A stretch of 64,000 nt of DNA from contig NC_060246.1 in the NCBI RefSeq assembly GCF_921293095.1, forward strand, positions 108,480,941 to 108,544,940, written 5' to 3'. The position numbers were made by a program, and so were the translations under genes. Below are positions 21,330-33,430 of this stretch, one piece after another (position 1 is the stretch's first letter; each line of letters starts with the position of its first letter). The stretch is from Ischnura elegans. Lineage: Eukaryota; Arthropoda; Insecta; Odonata; Coenagrionidae. Under the pieces are notes generated by a model. It did no database searches and was not told the DNA's origin. It saw nothing but the letters and a program-made list of their open reading frames with translations.

Positions 21330-21794
21330 TCACAATACGTTGAGAAAAATTGGTGTCAAATTTTCATCGGGTGACCGACGTAAAATAAGAGCAAATCGCC
21401 AATCGGGATGAATCTCCATTAATAAAGATAAATGAGATTCAAATGAATATGGCCAATATAAACCATTTAAAAAATTTCCAGAGTAACTATGGGTCAGAAA
21501 CCCAAGAACGCTCTCCAGACCACGAGAGGAGTAGGAAAGAGTAGATGCAGGTAAACTTTCATTGAGTCATTGACAATAAATCAAGAGCGAATATCCGATC
21601 GACTAACATTTCGATTTAAAAATAATAGACATTCATTAATGAACAGGACCACTAAATATAACTTAAACTTTTCCATCATAATCACGAGTCGTAAAACCAA
21701 GAGCCTCTCTGGACTAGGGCCGCGTAGAGAAGATGGTAGTTGCAGGAAATTTTTTTATTGGTATCCCACTAAATTCATATTCATTTACTTCTGA
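21330..21794. repeat. Satellite-like monomers within block A
   Basis: Two units start near TTTTCATCGGGTGAC (21359) and TTTCATTGAGTCATTGAC (21557), about 195 bp apart, with the CCAGAGTAAC, CATTAATGAAC and CACGAGTCGTAAAAC landmarks of the 12150-13245 family. Confidence 0.65.
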
Positions 21795-23115
21795 TCACCT
21801 ACAGCTTAAGCTTTCAATTCCCTTATACAGTTAGCCCGTATTGCCGTCAAAATTCACCGTCACCGACTTGGTTAAATTAGTTAATATTTTAGACGATTCC
21901 CTTTCCTCAATTACACAAGTTACAATTCCTTCTCCCGCAGCAATTGACCAACAAACAGTATTAATCACCAGCCTAACCTCATTCTGAAGGAGAAACGGCA
22001 TCACAATCCTTGATTCACCGTTTCCAAAAATCCTGTCATATTCCCGTAATATTCAATCAAACTCATCAAACGCAGCCAAACGGCCCGTCGTGATAGGCGA
22101 GCGCGAGTTCAAACTGATAAAATTTAACTTAAACGTCACTCAAACATTGTAAAAAATGAAATCAGGAAACTTAGGCACATGCAACTTGGAAAATCTTGTA
22201 ACAAAATATCGTTGGAAAGCCATTTGGCGATTTATTATATCATTTTTTTAATCAGGCAAACAATTTTCTCATCCCTTTCTTTAAACTCCGCCTTTATTTG
22301 GCCTTTTTTTATAAACTTCACCAAATTAAATGCTCTCCTAACGATATCAATTTTATCATTACATATCAGCATCAAAGGCATTTCCGATTCGCCGAATCTT
22401 TGCGGCCGATGGAAGCAGGCGTTCCGCAAGGATCTACCCCAAGTATGTTGCTTTTCACATTACTCGTTAATGACAGGACATCCACTGGAAATACAACACC
22501 ACAGATGTACACACACAGCACTGCGATTGCAGCGACGTCAAGGCGGGGTGACACTTACATAAATAAACTTAATAAACATTTAAAACTGATTCACGCGAGG
22601 GTACAAACATGGACAATACAGATCAATGCTTCTAACAGTACACACATACACTTTTCACGCACCACAAATGTCATATCATATCAAGGAAAAATGAATACCA
22701 AGAGCACCCTCACACTATTTCTCGTCACCTACTTAATAAATTAACCTTCCAACACCACCTGAAATACTGCAACGCCGAAGCTCTAATCAATCGTAAGACA
22801 AGAAATTTTAGCATTATGCTCCCGTACTTCTCCACTCTCCCACAGATCCAGTCAAATTATAAACCACGATAGTCAGACACACTATCCGCTAATGCTGCGG
22901 CATTTTCGCCCATAATATACATTAATAATAACCATTCGCAATAAACTCGAAGTATTCCAAAATAAATCCCTCCTCCTGAATCTTCCTGACCAGAAGTTCA
23001 TCGGCATCACTTTATAGTACACCCAGGGTATATAAATTCATTTCCCAGCAAGTAAATAGTTTTAAGTCCAGTTTCGGGGCAAATAACATCGCATTAACAG
23101 AAGCTTAGAATTAAG
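21795..23115 (+). pseudogene. Internally deleted jockey-like LINE relic (block A copy)
   Basis: Related to 1620-4015. A linker with TDLVKLVNILDDSLSS and AIDQQTVLITSL is followed by KISLESHLAIYYIIF. Compared with 1620-4015 the finger and FRxxxST blocks are then missing, and the sequence resumes at FYKLHQIKCSPNDINFIITY, RPMEAGVPQGS and LLFTLLVND. The catalytic YADD region reads MYTHSTAI. The same deletion is in block B. No coding capacity remains. Confidence 0.75.
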
Positions 23116-23124
23116 ATCCTCCAA

Positions 23125-25411
23125 TATGATAGTTTCCTTCATCAAAGATAACAAAAGGCATTGAATGCGATTTGTCACCCACCATTGGTGTATTTGATAA
23201 TATACAAATTGTTTGGTGTCAGAAATCCCAGTTTAGACGAATGTCAATGGTCAATTTTAACCTTATTTGAAAAAGGCCAGATTGGCGCCCATGCGATGCC
23301 ACACCACGCAACGTCACAGGGACCTAGATACTACACGAGTAAATAGGAGCTTTAAATCGTCTGAGATTACCAATACAATACCAAATTTCGCACGAAGCAC
23401 AGATCTCAGGGAAACATCCCTTAATAATCACCTACTAAAACTGCATGTGATAGAAAAGTTTCCTTCGTGTGAAAGGGTATTAATAATCCATATTTAAGCC
23501 AAACGTTACCTGCTAGCAGGATACTCTACGCTACCGCAATGCTCGGCAGCAAGCAGCCTGCATCGTAGCGGCGTTCATAGCCTCGCGCCCAGGTGGCCTC
23601 ACACAGCAACAGCCAGACGTCGAACGGGCTTTTCCCAGCATTCATACTTAGCCGTCGCGTTTTCGCGCGCTAGAGAATATTCACTTAGCATTTAATCGAA
23701 AAAAATTGATATCGTTATTTAATGATCTAAAAGCGTGAAATACGTACACCAGCAGCTCGATTCTGTAAATGTGATATGGCCGTCACAAGCGGATTTCGTC
23801 AATGTATTCACGGCTTTGACGCTGGAGCGATTCTGAAACTTTGTAGTGACGTCACTCTCACAGCCGCGTCCGTGAAAGTATTCACGCCCAAGAGGGCCCG
23901 TGGTAGCTTCGTCGCGGCAATGCGCTCTAATTTTTCATTATGAATTTACGCTGTAATTGATAATTAATAGCACATTATTAATTAATTACGATGGTGGCTA
24001 TTTCATATTGTCACTTCCCATAAGTAATATGTATTAAAAACAAATAAAAGAAATGCGTAAAGTTAAATTTACATTCGCGTCCTATTTAAATTGATTGGCC
24101 TTCATTGCGATTCAAGTTGGTGGGAAGTTAAACCTTGCGCTGAGGGTTTGACGATTATCTTATATTTGTGCATCTTCTAGAATGTACAAGTAAAATACTC
24201 ACAACTTAATGTTCTTAATAATTTGGAGTAGAACCAACGGTAAAAGTATTGTGCGGTATTGAATGTTAACAGATTTATTTAATATTTGTTTCGTAAGTTC
24301 AAGCCTTCAATTTGTTTTTATTAACGAGAATGGAGGCTCTTTACATACCTCCGCTACTGTTGCATGAGCACCAATGTCGACGGAGGCAATAGATGCACAT
24401 ACTTCGGCGGCAGATACGCGATATCAACAATCCCTTCGAGACGTGAGATTGGCGATGGATCACTACACCACGATTAATTCGTATAGACGTTTAGATGGCT
24501 TGCCGGGGCATACTTTAGTACGTTAAGATAAACATTGATCATCTATTCCATCTCTTCCATGCATTATTGCTGCCGTTCAGCAACACGACCAACATGATTC
24601 GTTTTTCTGTTGACATAGAAATACTAAGACATGTAAGCATCTCGTCCTCTAGCAGAAACTGTTGATAATCTACTCGTATTCGCGCCAGAAACATTTTCAT
24701 CAGTATAAATCGTGAATAGTGGCATGTGCTTGCATAATCAGACATACATGTATACGCACCACAGCGCATTTAAAATTATGTACTGAAATGATGAGAACAG
24801 CTCAAACGCGTACGAGAATGAACCATTATTAAATAATAGAATAACACTTGTTCTCATTCCGCGTAAGCATTAGCTCCATATTATGAGGAAATTAGGGCTA
24901 ATTGTGCAATTACGAGCCCGCTACGTGATAACTAACTTTGATACGCAGCACTTGACAACATATAAAAGAGGTAATGTACAGTTTATAGCTATAAACTAAT
25001 TAAACAACCGTAACTTATCATCAATAGGTACTTTTAAAAGAAAAGACCTCACTCAAAATTGAGTAAAGAAGTATTATTTACTTTGGGAGTGAATATTCCA
25101 CGGCATTGTATATGTTTCTCTATGGTAACTGAAGTTGCAGTTGGCCGCTGAAGTAAGTTTGTATCGGAGATTCTGATTCGTTCCTCGCGTCCGCACAGCT
25201 ACCAACATAAGGAACTGAAGTGATCGTTCGCAATCCGTCAAACATCTTACGACACAGGCTTGCAGGATCGCTTGAACGTCTTTCACGGTGAGAGGCGTGA
25301 GAACTCCACTGTGGTTCGAACCACGCGAAGCACAGGTATGACATTTACAGAACCGAGCTGCAGGAGTAATAATCTTTCGATTTAAGCTATAAAAAATAGG
25401 AAAACACCCTA
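23125..25411. mobile_element. TSD-less MITE (copy 3), interrupted by a Harbinger-like element
   Basis: Left end TATGATAGTTTCC is diverged; right end GGAAAACACCCTA. Flanks are CCAA and TTCAAA. Without the insert at 23753-25360 it is about 680 bp. It corresponds by position to copy 4 in block B. Confidence 0.8.
23753..25360. mobile_element. 1.6-kb inverted-repeat DNA transposon, Harbinger-like, nested in a MITE
   Basis: Ends CAGCTC(G)ATTCTGTAAATG and its reverse complement match over about 22 of 24 bases. The 3-bp duplication is CAG (23750-23752 and 25361-25363). The uninterrupted MITE copies read ACTCCAGGAGTAA there, confirming the empty site. Animal Harbinger elements are known to use 3-bp CWG or TWA duplications. 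Minus-strand frames at 24539-24769 and 25074-25344 do not show a recognisable nuclease, so it is probably non-autonomous. Confidence 0.78.
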
Positions 25412-26105
25412 TTCAAACTATTTTTAGACTGCTTCTTCAAGTAGCTCTTCTAATAGTATACTGTATGCCTTTCATGGTTATAGTAATAATGTTTTCACGT
25501 TTTAATTGAATAAATGGATCAATTGTTTATTTGTTGCAATAAGTCCAGCAATTAAAAAATAAAATTAATATATTCATACGAAAAAGAATCATAAGCTGAA
25601 GTGAAAAACAACATGAAAATAAAAATAAAAAATCTGTAAAAAAAGTGACCTTAAAGTTTCAGACAAAAATATCATTTAACCTATGTTTTCAATTCAGTAT
25701 TTAACTTTCTGCTATCAAAAATAACACACTGAACACGCAACGCAAACAGATGTGCACATTTATTTATTGTATTGTTAACTGAATGGTTGCGGTGAACATG
25801 ATTCACGTGACGGCTGTTCAAATATTGTGAAATCAATGGCTCTTAGACAAAAATACTAGACAATATTCCCTATCGAAAGACATCTCTAATTATAAATAAA
25901 AGATATTGATTAATGTATATGGCCGTAAAAAATGGCATAATTTTCAGAGTAACCAAGGGTCATAAAAACCAGAGTCCTCCGCCGAACACCAAAGACCATA
26001 TAAACTATTTCTATATAGTTTATACGGTCTATGGGCCCCTGGGAAAACAAACGATACGCTTTGATATTTTGTATATGACGGCCGAAAAACGTTACACAAG
26101 GTAAG
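25412..26105. repeat. Right end of block A, with a satellite monomer
   Basis: Aligns with 63332-63999 at high similarity. 25860-26000 carries TTCAGAGTAACCAAGGGTC, a diverged monomer. Block A has about 40 extra bases near 25975-26015. Confidence 0.7.
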
Positions 26106-28150
26106 TTTACAAACTTTCCGGTTTATCTTACGTGATTACTGCGACGGATATGACGTTCGAAATACCCAAAATAATCCAATACTTTTAAATTATACTATAT
26201 CAAATATTTACGAGGATAAGGAATACGGTTAGTTAGCACACATGGTTTGTAAAACTTAAAGTTATTCAATGCAAAAATCCAAGAGGCTACTTCGATCTCC
26301 TAAGTAGATGCTGACGTCAGCTGAAATTCTATTATTCCGTGTTTTCGTATCTTACTTGTGTCAACAGCGGAAGAGTGCATATCGATTCTGTTGAAGTGCA
26401 GGTTGGAGCAAAAATTCCAGGAATAATTCGTGCGTAATTTCAGGGACTAAAAATTCACGATCAATTCCAGATTTTCCCGGCAGCTGGACAACCTGGGAAT
26501 GCAAGCCAAGAAGCTGCATTGAAATCATAAGTAGATGTTCACGTCGACAGGCATTCCACGTGTTTTTGAATCTTACTTGACATCTAGATTCCGTTTTCCT
26601 GTCTGACATTCCACGTATCGTTGACGCAGTAAAAAATCTACGATGCTACCGTACTTAAAATTACGGCAAACTTATTTTAGGCAATAAAATGGGCGTTGAA
26701 CTGGAAAAATGTAATGTGAAATGCATTTGATTTAACAGATCTCTAAATTCCGTTTCAGTGATATATTTCACGGATAATTCACACATAATTCTCGATTCTC
26801 CAGGTTTCCCTGTCATTGGACACCCCCTCGCCCTTTGAACATGATATAAATTCTGAAAAAAAACACACTACCACCCCTTTTTTATACCCCATATTTTACC
26901 CCATATTTTAACTTACAAAATCATTATGATAATTGACTTTGGCGATTACATATGTACCGCGCGGCGAACAAACAAAAATAAATTAAACTTCAATAATTAT
27001 TTACAGAAAATGACACCTAAAATTAAGCAGGAACGTTGATACATTGAAGAGGTTAAAAAAATCTTTAAAACGAAAATAATGATGACTGTACTGTTTTCAT
27101 AAATAAAAAAACCATATAAAAATCGCAGTTCAATTTCCATTTTCATTGAAAAGAGGATGGAATTTCAACTCGGAAGATATCTCGATTTGAAGATTAAGGA
27201 TTAACGATAATGGCCATTATAAACAATTTCCAGAGTAACCACGAGTCGTAAAACGAAGAGAGCTCGCCGCACAACGAACTCCTAAAAGAGTGTATTGATA
27301 CATAATGATATCGTAACTTTAAAAAAATGAGAACCATTACTTTTTTAGAACATAATGATACAAAAAAGAAATGTTTTCCACGGAATCTTGAAATTGCGAA
27401 CGAAATTGACCACATACATTTGACCAATAATAGAACCGTTCAAAAATCGATATTTTTAAATATGTTTCATTAAAGTGCTAAATAAATATGGAGATATTAA
27501 AACTATACATATCATCTTTTGTTTTAATTTCCTTCATATATCACTATGAATGATGGCCTGACGCAACTCATTTCCTTTGAGTTGGTTAGGATACCTCACC
27601 ATTGAAAATTTAGTCAGTTGGAAAGGGGGGACAAAAACTAGTTTTCTTTATCAGCAAATCATATTACTTGGAACATCCCTCGTGTTGGTGGGGCGTCTGA
27701 GGCTTCACTGATAACCTCCCCTACTCCGGCAGCCCGGATCGTGGGAACGGGTCCAAACACCGGTTCCCACGTGGGTGGTCACTGCCGAGCAAAGCATCTG
27801 CTGAAAAACCCAATTCCCTCCCCTCTGCGATTTGTCTTCCACCATTACTTCACAGGCCTACCATCTGTTGCTGAAACATTTTACTAATATTTTGGTGATA
27901 TTTCTATTTACTTTCAAATTTCCAGAAGGGTGAATTGTCATAGGAAGCACCTCTCTCCTCGTTGCAATTTTTCATTGTGCATGGCGACAAATTTTTCAGA
28001 CGTCTACGAACGCAAATCAACGGGTTCTTGGCGTATTTTACAAACTGTAACATTCAAGCACTGACCAACTCTTCCTGGTCGAGTATATTTTCAATACATT
28101 TAAGAAAAATGGCTTTTTCACCGCTTCCTCGCATGAATGCTGAAATAAGA
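26106..28150. other. AT-rich DNA with a satellite monomer, otherwise unassigned
   Basis: 27160-27300 contains CCAGAGTAACCACGAGTCG and AACTCCTAAAAGAG. 26930-27080 loosely follows 12850-13010 (GATAATTGACTTT, CTTTAAAACGA). 27690-27850 is GC-richer. No gene recognised. Confidence 0.45.
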
Positions 28151-28345
28151 AATGAGCACCCTTATCACGACGATAAAAGTTATATACAATGCTCCTTTCA
28201 CGTCATTGCTTCCTAAGAAAAAAACACTGCCTAACCGAAGGCACAGTCCTTACAAAACCCGCATAATATAGTTTCTGGCTCGTTAAAAGCATTCGATATA
28301 AAAAATGTTCTCAAGTCGTACGGATCGATAGCATTCATTTCTTTC
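28151..28345. repeat. Dispersed repeat, second copy at 62591-62785
   Basis: AATGAGCACCCTTATCACGA through ACAAAACCCGCATAATATAG to TGATAGCATT (TCGATAGCATT here). The 62.6-kb copy interrupts a MITE, so this is a mobile repeat. Confidence 0.65.
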
Positions 28346-29099
28346 CACGTTGTTAATACCTCAATTCTCTAATATTCAATTTTTTTAACAATTGAAATTA
28401 AAGGGAAATAAATTATGCTAATTACTTGCGTTCTCCTATGAGTTCTAGATGATACGAGAAATTCCTCTCGGTCGCAAAACACCCTGCGTACCACCCCGGA
28501 ATGCCAATAAGCTAAGAACAGGATAGTTATTTTCCCACGATGATTGGATATACCAATTAGTGAAGTGCATGGCCCTCCCTGCTTCGCCCGACCGACCACT
28601 TGCGTGGGAACCTGAGTCTGGAGCCATTCCCACGCTCCAAGCTGGTGCAGGTGTTGGGGGGAAGGAAATCAGAGAAGCCCGCCCCCCGGCCCCTTATTGG
28701 AAAGAGAAACGGTTAGTGAAATACGAAACGCTGGGAAGTGATAAAAAACTACTTTCCTTGGATCCCTTCCAACCGACGAAATTTTCAACTGACGCAAATG
28801 GATCCCAATGAAATGATTTTACTTCACAGACTAACTGCGGCACTGAAGTCTTTCACATTGCTATCCGAGCACTAAATTGTGATACTTTCAATTGATATTA
28901 TATTTTGGTGAGAATTACTTTTATTTGGGGAGTATTACTAGCGAGCGTACAATGGTAATGATAGAATAAATTAATTTAAAATCAATGACAGAAGTTCAAA
29001 TGTGACCAGAATTTGCTTTTTTTTAAATCCGCAAGAACGAATAACTGGGGAACGTTGGCCAGTAGTCATAGCTAACAGTTAATTAAATTAGGGAAAGTC
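28346..29099. other. Unassigned, with a GC-rich patch at 28560-28720
   Basis: CGTGGGAACC and its near-complement CATTCCCACG lie about 20 bases apart near 28603-28633. The open frame there has no known motif. Confidence 0.35.
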
Positions 29100-29453
29100 C
29101 TGCTGATTTGCATTGATATACATACCTGCAAAAGTCGCCGAGAATAATGAAAAAATAACGACGATGAGAGAACTGCAGATATCTGTCTTAATTTATCACT
29201 TTCGTCGGACCTGGAAATACAGTGGGGCTGTTCTCTCCGTGTTGCTCCTAAATATCTCTTTTCTCAATTGTTCAAGAAATCTCACAATAAGCCTTGCGCG
29301 CAGCCTCCGAGTCTCAAGCGGCTCCCAGCCGAATTCCAACGCTGCACAGTGGGCATAAATCGAGACAAGTATGCCACATATCGCTGTAGGCTTAGATATT
29401 GCTAAATTATTGAAACTTTTTGCGAATTGTGTATTTTTAGGATACAATGACAC
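29100..29453 (-). pseudogene. CR1-like LINE reverse transcriptase C-terminal fragment
   Basis: Minus-strand frames give LEFGWEPLETRRLRARLI and then, after a frameshift, CISRSDESDKLRQIS and SLFFHYSRRLL. The first is the usual LGWxxLExRRxxARL block upstream of the SFFPRT terminus. The second parallels SRSDRSDKLREI at 254-524. No catalytic part is present. Confidence 0.7.
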
Positions 29454-30409
29454 TTAATTTGTGCCATGCAGTCTACTACTTTACCATACTATTTTCATGA
29501 GGGCATTAAAAATTTAAAATAGGTGGAAACTCGAAAATTTTATGCGGGAGTATCAAGGGAAAGATACAATTTCCTCTATTGTTAACAGCGATTTGGATAT
29601 ATAATAGCTTTTAATATAGTAAGTGATGATTTAAAATTGCTATAGAGTCTTATAAACTACAATGATTGGTCATTAATAAGTTATAATAACGAAGAATAGC
29701 ATTTACAAATGTTTTTCATGCTCAAAACAAACACGTGCCAATTTATATCTTATTCTGAGTCAGAGAATGAAATCTTCTAACGTTCTAAAATATTTCGCTA
29801 TTAATTAGAAAAATTTTTAACGTCCTTTTTTTCCCTCTAGTATCTTTTTTTACTTTACGGGTAATCCCCACAGAGCAAGAAATATAAGAATCTGATGTAA
29901 GCAGAAGCGAATGGAAAAGGCCCGTCAATCGCATAGACGGCATTATTTGGGAGACACTATACGTAGAATGGAAACATTTGCACGTGTTCAAATTAAAATA
30001 ACAAATCCGGGTGCATAAAGAGGTAGCCGCCAAGGACAAAGGATTTGGGGAGCGCGCGTACCGTTTACGTTCATTGCCGTACGCACGCAGCTTGCGCACA
30101 AAGAATCAGGGGTAAAACCATTAGAAGAGGGTACGTACCATACATACACCGCAAGTAAGAAGTAATTGAATGTAATGCACTCAATATTTAGGGATAATTG
30201 ATTCTCTCTAACGCACTGCTATGCAAGTGACTCCCGAATGCCTACGCCGTGTATTGCGCGTTACGGGGCGCGACATCCGCCCGACATCATTTCGCTTTAC
30301 CATGAAAAAATCGGAGGGTTGCAAGTAGGAGCAAGATTTATCTTTTCCGTCTAATAATATAGGCTATCGTGGAGTAAATATCTCTGGAGCGGCGGTATCT
30401 TTCATCCTA
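29454..30409. other. Unassigned AT-rich DNA
   Basis: No gene, array or RNA recognised. Confidence 0.4.
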
Positions 30410-30417
30410 GCTTTGGG

Positions 30418-30670
30418 CAGTGGCGCCGACTCCATGGGGCCTGAGGGGGACCGAGCCCCCTCAAAAATTCGTTATGGATAAGAGAAAAAAAATGTGTCAG
30501 GCTTGTCGATTTTCCCCGGACTGTCCAGATGTCGGTTATCAGGGTTCTAATGTTGATCATAAGTCTCTTCTAAAATGCTTAAAAAACTTAAAACTCACTA
30601 CTTACAAAATTTCCCGGGGCAAGATCCCCGGTTTGGGCCCCCCCAATATTTTTGTAAGTCGGCGCCCCTG
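30418..30670. mobile_element. 253-bp non-autonomous hAT-type MITE
   Basis: Ends CAGTGGCGCCGACT and AGTCGGCGCCCCTG are inverted repeats with one mismatch. The 8-bp duplication is GCTTTGGG (30410-30417) against GCTTTAGG (30671-30678). The frame spanning it is incidental. Confidence 0.85.
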
Positions 30671-30678
30671 GCTTTAGG

Positions 30679-32034
30679 TAAAAATTAACGAAAAACGGTG
30701 ATTTTTTCAACAAATCATGAAGTTCAAAAAAACATATGACTTCAACAAAAGTTCACTTTAAATTAATTATAGGAATAGTAATATCAACGAATGTCCTACA
30801 AAATTCCAAATTATTAACGGTACTTCATTGCTTGGGAAACATACATTGAACGTTTTCGTAAAAGTCGAAAACTCAAGATATCGTAGATTTTTATTGATTT
30901 TCGACCAGCTACATAAATTAAACAATTTTTTTAAATATTAACATCAGTTTCACATGCCCATGACATTCTAACTTGATGATATACTAATCCCGGTGCGAAA
31001 TAAAAAGTCTATATTTTGATTTTTGACCCGCTTTTCTCGATTTCAGCCCACTGAGTTCTGCAGGCCCATAGCAGTTTTTCAGGAATCGCACAGCCTTCCT
31101 TTGTATTTTACAAGTTCACGAATTAAGTCTCCAATCACTCCACCAGCCATTGGTGTAAGCTTTAGGAAGTAAGGAAAAAGATATCACCTCCAGAGAATGC
31201 GACTACCAAGAGAAATTTCACATTGGACGGCAGTTAAATGTATCGTCCTTCCCCTCTAAAACCTTTACATAGGGATTACTAACCCAACAACATGCGAAAC
31301 TCGGAGCAAAGAGATCTTAAGAAGAACGGCAGAGCGAAAAATTTACTATGGATAAGAAATTGCAATATCCTTGTTCGGCAGTCAGGGGGAACTACCGTCT
31401 CAGCCATTAACTCACAAAAATATCTGTATTATTTTTTATTAGTGATGGACATATCCAAAAGGTGAAAAATCCGAACTTTCGACTTCGGATGCAAATATGA
31501 AAATCTCTCTTCATAAGGTAAAATCGTTAATGCTTATTCCGATGAATTCAAATTAAATTATTGTCATAGCGCTGTATTTTAGATTGGTGTTACTGAAACC
31601 AGGATAAAAGCATCTATTTCAAATTATTTTCTGGCATTTCTATCAGCCATTCAGTAACTAACATCTACTAGGGAGCAAGGGCGACGGAGAGAGAGTAATG
31701 GTGGGGATTTAATTCCACGAATCCTTACAGGTAGAACTGATAGGATCGTCAAGAAATCTTTCCATTCGAACAGGCCAGAGCACTTATGCTTAGGGGTACG
31801 CCAGCCACCTACAAACATATCATTGTGTATAAACCTCTAAAATCTCTAAGTACACATTACTACAAAAACTTCTTCAAGTTCAAATTATGTAATATGGAAT
31901 AAAAATCATTATTATTATCATTAAATCTCATGTGTGAAAACGTACTTTTGGTGAGAGCCTTTAAAATTAACTTACTTTACTCCAGAAATATATAAAACAC
32001 TGTAGGATATGTTATCATGATGATATGTTGATCA
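30679..32034. other. Unassigned; one short dispersed motif
   Basis: 31020-31060 (GCTTTTCTCGATTTCAGCCC) resembles 45600-45635 and the complement of 53150-53180, a widely scattered short repeat. Otherwise nothing seen. Confidence 0.4.
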
Positions 32035-32352
32035 TATAAATAAAATAAGAGAGACCGTCGAACAGACAGATTCAGGATGAATTATTTTCCACCATCAATA
32101 AGAGATTATGACGGCAGCGTTAGAAATCACAAATATATTAGATGACTTGAAGTGTAGCCTAATAACTTATACATAACTTAATGCATGTTTCTGAATTTTA
32201 TAATTATTCCTAACAGCATGTGGTAGGATAATTTTTTATTATGCTTGGCGATTTTGGACCATGTGGTGAGCATGTGGGAGTCCAATTGCAAGCTACATGC
32301 TGATGATTGAACACCCCCTGCCAAACACCCTTGAGGTGACCTGCAGGGTAGA
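32035..32352 (+). repeat. LINE/SINE-type repeat with the GTAGATGTAGAT tail
   Basis: Similar to 5040-5323. The 3' part is ACACCCCCTGCCAAACACCC, then TTGAGGTGACCTGCAGGGTA and GATGTAGAT. Probably a retroposon 3' end. Confidence 0.55.
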
Positions 32353-33289
32353 TGTAGATTTTTATACACAGATGGGCGTGAGCAGACTACGGTGAAGTGG
32401 TACCGTAATATCAAAATTGAGTTTTTAAAGATCAGTATTATGGGTACTGAGAACGAGAGCTTTATCCGGAAAGAAGGCAGGAGATTCCTATTAGGGATTT
32501 ATAAGCACCTCAGCGGGTGAAAATGCTTTCCGCTACCAGGTAGAATTTTTATAGATATAGGAGGGTTTCAAATGAAAGCGACGGTTAACGGTGCCAAAAG
32601 ATAAATAATCAGTACATAATATAAACACAACTTAAGAAAGTTACAAGACGCGGTTGTACCAGAGTTGAAGTGGACATATCGACTAAGGCATGCATAATAT
32701 TTTCCCCTTGGTATGTGACTTTCACCACTTATCAAGAGGAAAGCTTGAAACATATCACATCCACCGCCAAGCCACACGTAAGCTTTACAATCGGGCTCAC
32801 CATTAGGTAGAGACCTCTTGCAAGCCCAAATTGTTTTCTTGCTTCGTCCATGGTCCCAAAGGGCCAAGCGACGACAGTAAAAATGACGTTAAAATCATAG
32901 AAAAACATATTTTTACACGGAAAATTACCCAATATTCCCTCCTAATTTTTACTTCCCTAGTCAATTCATAAAAAACGGAAGCCTCTTCATTCTATCTCCA
33001 AATCCAATCCAAATCTCCAAATCAAGGTCTTTCGGAATAAATAAACCTTATTGGCGAGCCTATAATCACGGTAAATAAAGTATAAGCGAGCACTTTTTTC
33101 TGCGAGCCCAGTTTATCATGCTTCGGCGCGACCAGCTCTGATGCTTTTATTAACTACGAGGCGAGTCCTTGCGAGGCCATAAACAAGAACTTAAGTTTCT
33201 TTGCGTCTATTATAAATAACCCTTCTGCAAACGGAACCATTCCACAATCGACTCCAGAACCGTGAAAAAACGGAAAATTTAACAAGTAT
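32353..33289. other. Unassigned
   Basis: A minus-strand frame near 32860-32800 has ACCATGGACGAAGC followed by ATG|GTGAGC, but no acceptor or family match, so no gene is called. Confidence 0.35.
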
Positions 33290-33430
33290 GATATCTCGAA
33301 ATATGATTTAATGCTTTCCCGGCGAATAATGTGGGTAAACTTTTCTCGGGATTCCCACCGGGTTAATGTTATTATATCGGCCAACGTTTCAAGTACCGTC
33401 TCTGCACTCATCTTCAGGGCTGAACGAACC
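33290..33430. repeat. Dispersed repeat shared with 58385-58560
   Basis: TCTCGGGATTCCCACCGGGT and CAACGTTTCAAG recur at 58405-58460. ATTTAATGCTTTCCCGGCGA recurs inverted at about 58550-58530. Confidence 0.6.

Larger units (their letters stand above)
18448..26105. repeat. Block A of a large direct duplication (partner 56637-63999)
   Basis: Starting at AACCTCAAATTGAATC, the block matches 56640 onwards through the same series of modules: a dispersed repeat (18900-19300), a palindrome core, satellite monomers, a jockey-like relic, a MITE and its right flank to about 26105. Private to A are 19305-21047, the long left arm of the palindrome and the Harbinger-like insertion at 23753-25360. Confidence 0.8.

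Noticed and set aside
30420-30677. 85-codon frame with several cysteines
   Set aside because: Lies entirely within an hAT-type MITE with verified ends and duplication; cysteine spacing fits no known finger.
32732-32932. Minus-strand ACCATGG start with MDEARKQFGLARGL and a GTGAGC donor
   Set aside because: No acceptor, no recognisable protein and no neighbouring exon; a single coincidence of signals.
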